This document shows positions 6,978 to 10,860 of a stretch of 10,860 nucleotides of DNA, in pieces (the first letter of the stretch is position 1; each line of letters opens with the position of its first letter). The stretch comes from Propionibacteriaceae bacterium. GTDB lineage: Bacteria; Actinomycetota; Actinomycetes; Propionibacteriales; Propionibacteriaceae. The stretch spans positions 1 through 10,860 of the forward strand of contig JAGQUI010000053.1 in NCBI GenBank assembly GCA_020438595.1. Reading direction: 5' to 3'. A program made the translations under genes and the position numbers. Below the pieces are notes generated by a model that saw only the letters and a program-made list of their open reading frames with translations, did not search any database and was not told the origin of the DNA.

Positions 6978-7288
6978 TGCAACAGCTCTGGGCGGCCCTG
7001 GACGGGGCCTGGCGCGTGCTCCTGGTGGGCCTGGTCCTCGGCGCGGGACTCCCTGCGATCTTCGCCCTGGGCGTGCGGTCGCTCGCGTGGGGCACCGGCG
7101 GCGAGGCCGCGATCCACGACGACGGCGTCGAACGGAAGCCCCACCCGCTGGGCCGGGTGCTCGCCGTGGTCCTGTTCGCGATCGTCGTACTGGCGGTGCT
7201 CGCCGGGCTCGGCTACATCATCGCCCACGGCATGGGCTGGACGGTCACCTTCAACGGCATCGTCCCGGTGTTCACGAAGAAGGGCTGA
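6977..7288 (+). CDS. Small two-helix membrane protein coupled to the phosphate permease
   Basis: A 103-residue protein of unknown function. It starts at the ATG that shares one base with the permease stop, so it is translationally coupled to it. Two hydrophobic segments at about 13-34 and 60-84 flank a soluble loop of about 25 residues rich in Gly, Asp, Glu and His (HDDGVERKPHP). The protein ends FTKKG. The tight coupling suggests an accessory or stabilising subunit of the permease; this is inferred from position only. Codon usage and frame look normal for the region. Its last 17 bases overlap, tail to tail, the last codons of the sialyltransferase-like gene on the other strand. Confidence 0.8.
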   Translation: MQQLWAALDGAWRVLLVGLVLGAGLPAIFALGVRSLAWGTGGEAAIHDDGVERKPHPLGRVLAVVLFAIVVLAVLAGLGYIIAHGMGWTVTFNGIVPVFTKKG

Positions 7289-8324
7289 GCACCACCGGCT
7301 GCAGGCCGGCGGCCGAGACCGCCTGCTGCATGTCCTGCGCCACCCGGGCGAGCAGCGCGCGCGCCCGCAGGCCGACGTGAGCCCGGATCATCGACTCCGG
7401 CAGCGGCTGGACGGCGATCCGGCTGCCCACCCCGCCCAGCACGAGCGGCAGCGTGTAGCCGACCGAGGACGGGAAGCTCGCCAGCTGGGTGGCCACGGGC
7501 CCCCGGCGCAGCTCGATCTCCAGCGGCACCTTCGGCCGTACGATCCGCAGCCCCGTCCGCAGCGAGAGGTCCCGCAGCTTGTCGGGATGCTCACGCCGGT
7601 GCGCGAAGTAGCGTCCGGCCGCGCCCTGCTGCCCGGCGAGCCGCGCCACCGCATCCAGGTAGGCGTCGGAGTCGACCACGCCGGTCTCCACGAGCGAGGA
7701 GCCGACCACGTCCACCCCGCGCAGCAGCCGGGGCGGGCCGAACCGGCGCCGCGTCCAGTCGTAGCCGTGGTGCTCGACCCGGCTGCCCGGCAGCGCGGTG
7801 ACGCTCATCACCGTGAACAGCTGCAGGTGGGCGCGGGACAGGAACCTGCGCGCGTGGTGGGCCAGCGGCACCCGGGCCGCGCCGAGGCCCGCGTGCCAGC
7901 GCCGCAGCGGCTCGCCGCCGGCCAGTTGGGCGGCGAACTCCAGCGTGGCCGTGCCGTCGTCGACCACCACCACCTCGCCGGGCCGTGCGAACGGCAGAAG
8001 GGCCTGGACCATGCCCGAGAACGGGTCGCCGATCACCAGCCGGCGGGCGCCGGCCACGACCGGCCGCAGCTGCGCCAGCGTCCGCACCCGGGCCACGGCG
8101 GACGCCCGCGGCGCGTGCCAACTCAGTGCGATGCCCTCCTCCTCGGCGAAGTCGCCCATCGAGCGCAGTTGCTCGACCGTGACCCGATCGGCGGGAGTGA
8201 GCACCGCGAGGTGCGTGCGTGCGGCGGTGCCCTCGCTGTGGCACCACTCGAGCACGTGCAGGAACTGGGCCGGGCTCTCGACCAGCGCCAGCGTGTCGGT
8301 GCGCATGCGGGGCTCCGTGCTCAT
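7272..8324 (-). CDS. Sialyltransferase/polysialyltransferase-like glycosyltransferase
   Basis: A 350-residue protein, third gene of the neu operon, expected to transfer a sialic-acid-type sugar from CMP to a surface acceptor at the inner face of the membrane. No signal peptide or membrane helix is seen. It begins with a Rossmann-like strand (TLALVESPAQFLHVLEW, 11-27). It carries the three short motifs known from bacterial sialyltransferases (GT52, GT38 and related): an acidic-acidic-Gly motif VDDG at 121-124, a His-Pro motif REHPDK at 244-249, and a Ser-Ser motif FPSSVGY at 284-290, all in the expected order and spacing. Overall similarity to characterised enzymes looks low, so linkage, donor and mono- versus polymerising activity are open. 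The ATG at 8324 overlaps the synthase stop (ATGA) but has a weak ribosome site. The ATG at 8306 (Met7) has GGAG 6 bases upstream and may be the true start. Confidence 0.75.
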   Translation of the reverse strand: MSTEPRMRTDTLALVESPAQFLHVLEWCHSEGTAARTHLAVLTPADRVTVEQLRSMGDFAEEEGIALSWHAPRASAVARVRTLAQLRPVVAGARRLVIGDPFSGMVQALLPFARPGEVVVVDDGTATLEFAAQLAGGEPLRRWHAGLGAARVPLAHHARRFLSRAHLQLFTVMSVTALPGSRVEHHGYDWTRRRFGPPRLLRGVDVVGSSLVETGVVDSDAYLDAVARLAGQQGAAGRYFAHRREHPDKLRDLSLRTGLRIVRPKVPLEIELRRGPVATQLASFPSSVGYTLPLVLGGVGSRIAVQPLPESMIRAHVGLRARALLARVAQDMQQAVSAAGLQPVVLSPSS

Positions 8325-9250
8325 GCCACCCGGTCCGGTCCCGCCTGCGCGGCCTCAGCGACCACGCCGGGGACCCGGCGCAGCTTCTTCATCGCCGTGA
8401 GTTCGCCCGGGTAGACCTGCTTCACGCCGTCGCCCAGGGACTCCTCGATCACCCGGATGTCGCGGACGAGGCGCCGCATACCCTCCGGTTCGACGGACGC
8501 GGACTGGTCCGAGCCCCACATCGCGCGGTCGAGGGTGATGTGCCGCTCCACCATGCACGCGCCCAGCGCCACGGCGCACAGCGTGGTCTGCAGGCCGACC
8601 TCGTGCCCGGAGTAGCCGATCGGCACGTTCGGGTACTCGGCCTCGAGGGTGTTGATCACCCGCAGGTTCAGCTGCTCCGCCGGCGCCGGGTAGGTGCTGG
8701 TGGCGTGCAGCAGCACGATGTTGCGACTGCCCAGCACCTCGACGGCGTGCCGGATCTGCTCGGGGGTGGACATGCCGGTGGACAGGATCACCGTCCGTCC
8801 GGTCGCCCGCAGCGCGCGCAGCAGGGCGTCGTCGGTGAGGCTCGCCGAGGCCACCTTGAACGCGGGCGGGTTGAACGCGCCGAGGAAGTCGACGCTCTCG
8901 GTGTCCCACGGCGAGGCGAACCAGTCGATGCCGACCTCGCGGCAGTACTCGTCGACCTGGCGGTACTGCTCGGCGTCGAACTCGACCCGGCGCCGGTACT
9001 CGATGTAGGTCATCCGGCCCCACGGGGTGTCGCGCTCGAGTTCCCACTGGTCGCGGGGGGTGCACACCTCGGGGGTGCGCTTCTGGAACTTGACCGCGTC
9101 CATGCCCGCGGCCTTCGCCTGGTCGATCAGCGCCAGCGCGGTGCGCAGGTCGCCGTTGTGGTTGATGCCGATCTCGCCGATCACGTAGACCGGCTGGCCG
9201 GGTCCGACCAGCCGTTCGCCGATCCGGCGCAGCCTGGGGTTGAAGCTCAC
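8321..9250 (-). CDS. neuB: NeuB-family sialic acid (N-acylneuraminate/nonulosonate) synthase, lacking SAF domain
   Basis: A 309-residue cytoplasmic aldolase-type synthase that condenses phosphoenolpyruvate with ManNAc, its 6-phosphate or a related hexose to make a nine-carbon sialic-type acid. TIM-barrel landmarks are EIGINHNGD at 26-34 (Glu26), KFQKR at 54-58, FASPWD at 111-116, FKVAS at 131-135 (Lys132), STGMST at 157-162, HATSTYP at 182-188 (Tyr187), YSGHE at 213-217 (His216) and ERHITLD at 235-241 (His237). His216 and His237 are the expected metal ligands. Typical NeuB proteins are about 340-350 residues with a C-terminal antifreeze-like SAF domain that reaches the partner active site; this one stops about 20 residues after the barrel. 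The start is the GTG at 9250, with AGGAGG 7 bases upstream, and it overlaps the activating-enzyme stop by 4 bases. Whether the product is Neu5Ac, KDN or legionaminic-type is not readable. Confidence 0.9.
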   Translation of the reverse strand: MSFNPRLRRIGERLVGPGQPVYVIGEIGINHNGDLRTALALIDQAKAAGMDAVKFQKRTPEVCTPRDQWELERDTPWGRMTYIEYRRRVEFDAEQYRQVDEYCREVGIDWFASPWDTESVDFLGAFNPPAFKVASASLTDDALLRALRATGRTVILSTGMSTPEQIRHAVEVLGSRNIVLLHATSTYPAPAEQLNLRVINTLEAEYPNVPIGYSGHEVGLQTTLCAVALGACMVERHITLDRAMWGSDQSASVEPEGMRRLVRDIRVIEESLGDGVKQVYPGELTAMKKLRRVPGVVAEAAQAGPDRVA

Positions 9251-10455
9251 AGTTGGTCCTCCTCAAGGATCCACGAGGCGATCTCGCGGACGGCTCCGTG
9301 CCCTCCCGGCACGGTGGTGACGGTGCGGGCGGCCGCCCGCACCGATGCGTGGGCCGAGGCGACCGCCACCGGCCAGCCGACCTGCGCGAAACAGGGCAGG
9401 TCGTTGACGTCGTTGCCGAGGTACAGGACGCGGCCCGGCGCCAGCCGCCGTTCGTCCAGCCACAGCGCGAGTTCCTCGCCCTTGGCCGGGATGCCGTGGC
9501 GGCACTCGACGCCGAGCTTGGCCGCCCGCGCCGCGACGACCGGGTTCACCTCGGTCGACAGGATCAGCACCGGCAGGCCGGCCCGGCGCATCGCGGCAAC
9601 GCCCATACCGTCGCCGCGATGCACCGCGACCCGTTCGGTGCCGTCCGCGCCCAGCCAGGCGCGGTCGTCGGTCTGCGTGCCGTCGAAGTCGAGCACGACC
9701 GCGTCGACGTCGCCGGGGATGGGCCGGGTGCGGGCGTCGAGCAGGGGGATCAACGCCCGCGCCCGGTCCAGGTCGGCCGGCTCGTCGATCTCCAGCACCC
9801 GGGCGGGATCGGTCGGCACGGCCACGGTACGTCCGAAGAACCTCCGGCCGGACGCGGCGAAGCCGTCGGCGCGCATCGCGTACACGGCGCCGGTCTCCAG
9901 CCACTCCGGCTCGCGGTCCTGCCGGCGCTGCCGGCCCCGCGCGTCGTGGTTGACGCCGGTGGCGGCGTTCGCGTCCCGCCAGAGGAAGCCGTGGAACGAC
10001 GCGGCGGTGAAGGCGGTGTCGGCGCCGTCGTCCAGGACCGCGGCCACGGCGGCGTCCAGGTCGCCGGCGGTCAGGAACGGGCTGGTGCACTGCACGAGCA
10101 CGACCACCGCGAGGTCCTCGGCGTGGTCGCCGTAGAGCACCTCGACCGCGTGGGTGAGGGCGGACTCGCTGGAGGCGTGGTCGTCGGACAGCTCGGGTGG
10201 ACGCCGCACCGCGATCGCGCCGGCGGCGGTGGCAGCGGCGGCGATCGCCGGATCGTCGGTGGAGACGGCGACCGCACTGATGCGTCCGGCTGCCTGGGCG
10301 GCCCGGATCGCACGCACCACGAGCGGCACCCCGCCGACCCGGGCGAGGTTCTTGCCGGGGACGCCCTTCGACCCACCGCGGGCGGGGATCACGGCCAGCA
10401 CGTCGCCGCGTCCGGGGCCGGCGGTGGTGCCGGGGGGTGTGCTCGTCCTGGTCAC
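9247..10455 (-). CDS. neuA: CMP-sialic acid synthetase fused to a HAD-family phosphatase
   Basis: A 402-residue bidomain cytoplasmic protein. Residues about 17-240 are an N-acylneuraminate cytidylyltransferase, which activates the sugar with CTP: the nucleotide loop ARGGSKGVPGKN at 25-36, STDD at 65-68, QCTSP at 122-126, an Arg-rich RQRRQD stretch at 175-180 and ETGAVY at 187-192. Residues about 248-400 are a KDO-8-phosphate-phosphatase-type HAD domain with all four motifs: DFDGTQTDD at 256-264 (Asp256 nucleophile, Asp258 acid), STE at 300-302, Lys325, and GNDVND at 347-352. The HAD part implies removal of a 9-phosphate before activation, as in the phosphorylated sialic acid route. The frame is open to 10701, but homology begins only at about residue 17. 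GTG 10455 is chosen because a TAGCGT box lies 7 bases upstream, fitting a leaderless message, and no ribosome site precedes any GTG here. Confidence 0.9.
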   Translation of the reverse strand: MTRTSTPPGTTAGPGRGDVLAVIPARGGSKGVPGKNLARVGGVPLVVRAIRAAQAAGRISAVAVSTDDPAIAAAATAAGAIAVRRPPELSDDHASSESALTHAVEVLYGDHAEDLAVVVLVQCTSPFLTAGDLDAAVAAVLDDGADTAFTAASFHGFLWRDANAATGVNHDARGRQRRQDREPEWLETGAVYAMRADGFAASGRRFFGRTVAVPTDPARVLEIDEPADLDRARALIPLLDARTRPIPGDVDAVVLDFDGTQTDDRAWLGADGTERVAVHRGDGMGVAAMRRAGLPVLILSTEVNPVVAARAAKLGVECRHGIPAKGEELALWLDERRLAPGRVLYLGNDVNDLPCFAQVGWPVAVASAHASVRAAARTVTTVPGGHGAVREIASWILEEDQL

Positions 10456-10462
10456 AACCCGC

Positions 10463-10468
10463 ACGCTA
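10463..10468 (-). promoter_or_regulatory. -10 box (TAGCGT) of the sialic acid operon, probably leaderless
   Basis: On the minus strand TAGCGT fits TANNNT, and 7 bases separate it from the GTG at 10455, so transcription would begin at or next to the start codon. No good -35 is visible at 16-19 bases. The lack of any Shine-Dalgarno before the gene agrees with a leaderless start, while the next gene (GTG 9250) has a perfect AGGAGG. Confidence 0.4.
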
Positions 10469-10523
10469 GGCAGGCCGGGCAGCAGGCAGGACACGGTCAG
10501 TCCACCAGTCGGTGAACGGTCGG

Positions 10524-10552
10524 GGAACATTGCGAGGCGCCCGGCGTTGACC
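10524..10552 (+). promoter_or_regulatory. Candidate promoter(s) of the small coiled-coil gene, ECF-sigma-like
   Basis: GGAACA (10524-10529) and CGTT (10545-10548) are 15 bases apart, resembling the GGGAAC...CGTT pattern of stress sigma factors such as mycobacterial SigE and SigH. An overlapping alternative is TTGACC (10547-10552) with CACGTT (10571-10576) at 18 bases, preceded by an extended TG at 10568-10569. Either would serve the gene at 10618. Both are pattern matches by eye only. Confidence 0.35.
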
Positions 10553-10617
10553 CCGGGCAGAGGGTCGTGCCACGTTGGAGGTACGGGCGCCGCGGGGTGC
10601 CCGGATCGGAGGCGACG

Positions 10618-10764
10618 ATGCCCAGCCAGGCCGAGGTGGACGAACTGAAGCGGCGGATCGCGGAACTCGAGGCGGAGCTGGCCGAGGCCAGGCAGGCCCA
10701 TGACAAGCTCCTGCAGGAAGAGGTGAAGTCCGACCAGGCCTGGGGCGAGTTCAACCCCGGCTGA
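10618..10764 (+). CDS. Small coiled-coil protein (48 residues), function unknown
   Basis: A 48-residue protein starting at the ATG at 10618, with GGAGG at 10608-10612 and 5 bases of spacing, a textbook ribosome site that rules out the earlier in-frame codon at 10567. Residues about 5-38 form a charged amphipathic helix with Leu/Ile/Ala heptads (VDELKRRIAELEAELAEA at 7-24), strongly predicted to be a coiled coil, followed by a short polar tail rich in Trp, Gly and Asn. There is no signal peptide or membrane segment. It is divergent from the neu operon and stops 9 bases before the end of the convergent gene. I do not recognise a named family. It is probably a dimerising helical protein and possibly stress-induced, judging from the upstream promoter pattern. 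Confidence 0.75.
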   Translation: MPSQAEVDELKRRIAELEAELAEARQAHDKLLQEEVKSDQAWGEFNPG

Positions 10765-10773
10765 GTCGTCGGA

Positions 10774-10860
10774 TCACGCGGGCTTGCCGAACACCTCCTC
10801 GAGGATGGGGGCGAGCTTGGCGTTGTACTTGTCGGCCATCGACAGCAGCCAGCCCTCGTC
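10774..10860 (-). CDS. C-terminal end of an unidentified gene running out of the window
   Basis: On the minus strand an open frame enters from the right edge and ends with TGA at 10774-10776. It encodes the last 28 residues: DEGWLLSMAD, then KYNAKLAPILEEVFGKPA. The codons have the region's strong third-position G/C bias and the reading is protein-like (an amphipathic helix followed by a short tail), so I take it as a real 3' end. It is convergent with the coiled-coil gene. Too little is present to name a family. Confidence 0.6.
   Translation of the reverse strand, partial: DEGWLLSMADKYNAKLAPILEEVFGKPA

Noticed and set aside
8219..10135. 638-codon plus-strand open frame opposite the neu operon
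   Set aside because: The opposite strand encodes complete NeuA, NeuB and transferase motifs. This frame is a repetitive Arg/Ala/Ser shadow with no recognisable domain.
10456..10701. Start of the CMP-sialate synthetase gene at 10701 (82 extra residues)
   Set aside because: The extra residues show no homology, overlap the promoter region and the coiled-coil gene on the other strand, and lack a ribosome site. GTG 10455 fits the leaderless promoter and the domain start.
1..10860. Mobile elements, CRISPR arrays, tRNA or rRNA genes, phage or toxin-antitoxin genes
   Set aside because: I looked for transposase or integrase motifs, terminal inverted repeats, regularly spaced repeats and cloverleaf-like segments and found none that I could support.

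Overview
The window is very GC-rich, with strong G/C bias at third codon positions, many GTG starts and genes that overlap by 1-4 bases. Together with an actinobacterial-type phosphohexomutase and leaderless-looking promoters, this points to a high-GC Actinomycetota chromosome. The genus cannot be told from the sequence. I see no rRNA, tRNA, CRISPR array, transposase or phage gene.

Layout. (1) 1-2157, + strand: the 3' part of a phosphomannomutase/phosphoglucomutase-family gene (PmmB type), overlapped by a uridine-kinase-like P-loop protein. This pair is probably sugar-phosphate or nucleoside salvage. (2) 2158-5687, + strand: a complete osmoprotectant (glycine betaine/proline-type) ABC importer. 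It consists of an ATPase with a C-terminal CBS region, a permease and a substrate-binding lipoprotein. The operon starts from a good promoter (TTGCCC, 17 bases, TAGGGT). A leader of about 180 bases full of hairpins follows, in which one strand of an upstream hairpin can also pair with the Shine-Dalgarno sequence. It ends at a strong intrinsic-type terminator hairpin. (3) 5736-7288, + strand: a PiT-family phosphate permease and a small two-helix membrane protein, start and stop codons overlapping. (4) 10455 down to 7272, - strand: a three-gene sialic-acid (nonulosonic acid) operon with 4-base overlaps. It encodes a CMP-sialic acid synthetase fused to a HAD phosphatase, a NeuB-type synthase without the usual C-terminal SAF domain, and a glycosyltransferase carrying the three short motifs of bacterial sialyl/polysialyltransferases. 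(5) 10618-10764, + strand: a 48-residue coiled-coil protein behind a possible ECF-sigma promoter. It converges on the C-terminal end of an unidentified gene that runs out of the window.

How the parts work together. The neu operon reads as synthase, (9-phosphate) phosphatase, activation to CMP-sugar, then transfer. It would decorate a surface glycan with a sialic-acid-like sugar. No epimerase making ManNAc (NeuC) and no exporter are present here, so those steps must be encoded elsewhere. The osmoprotectant operon is self-contained for uptake.

The most unusual signals are the putative riboswitch-like leader of the osmoprotectant operon, with a possible reduced relative before the binding-protein gene, and the compact sialylation cassette with its bidomain activating enzyme.
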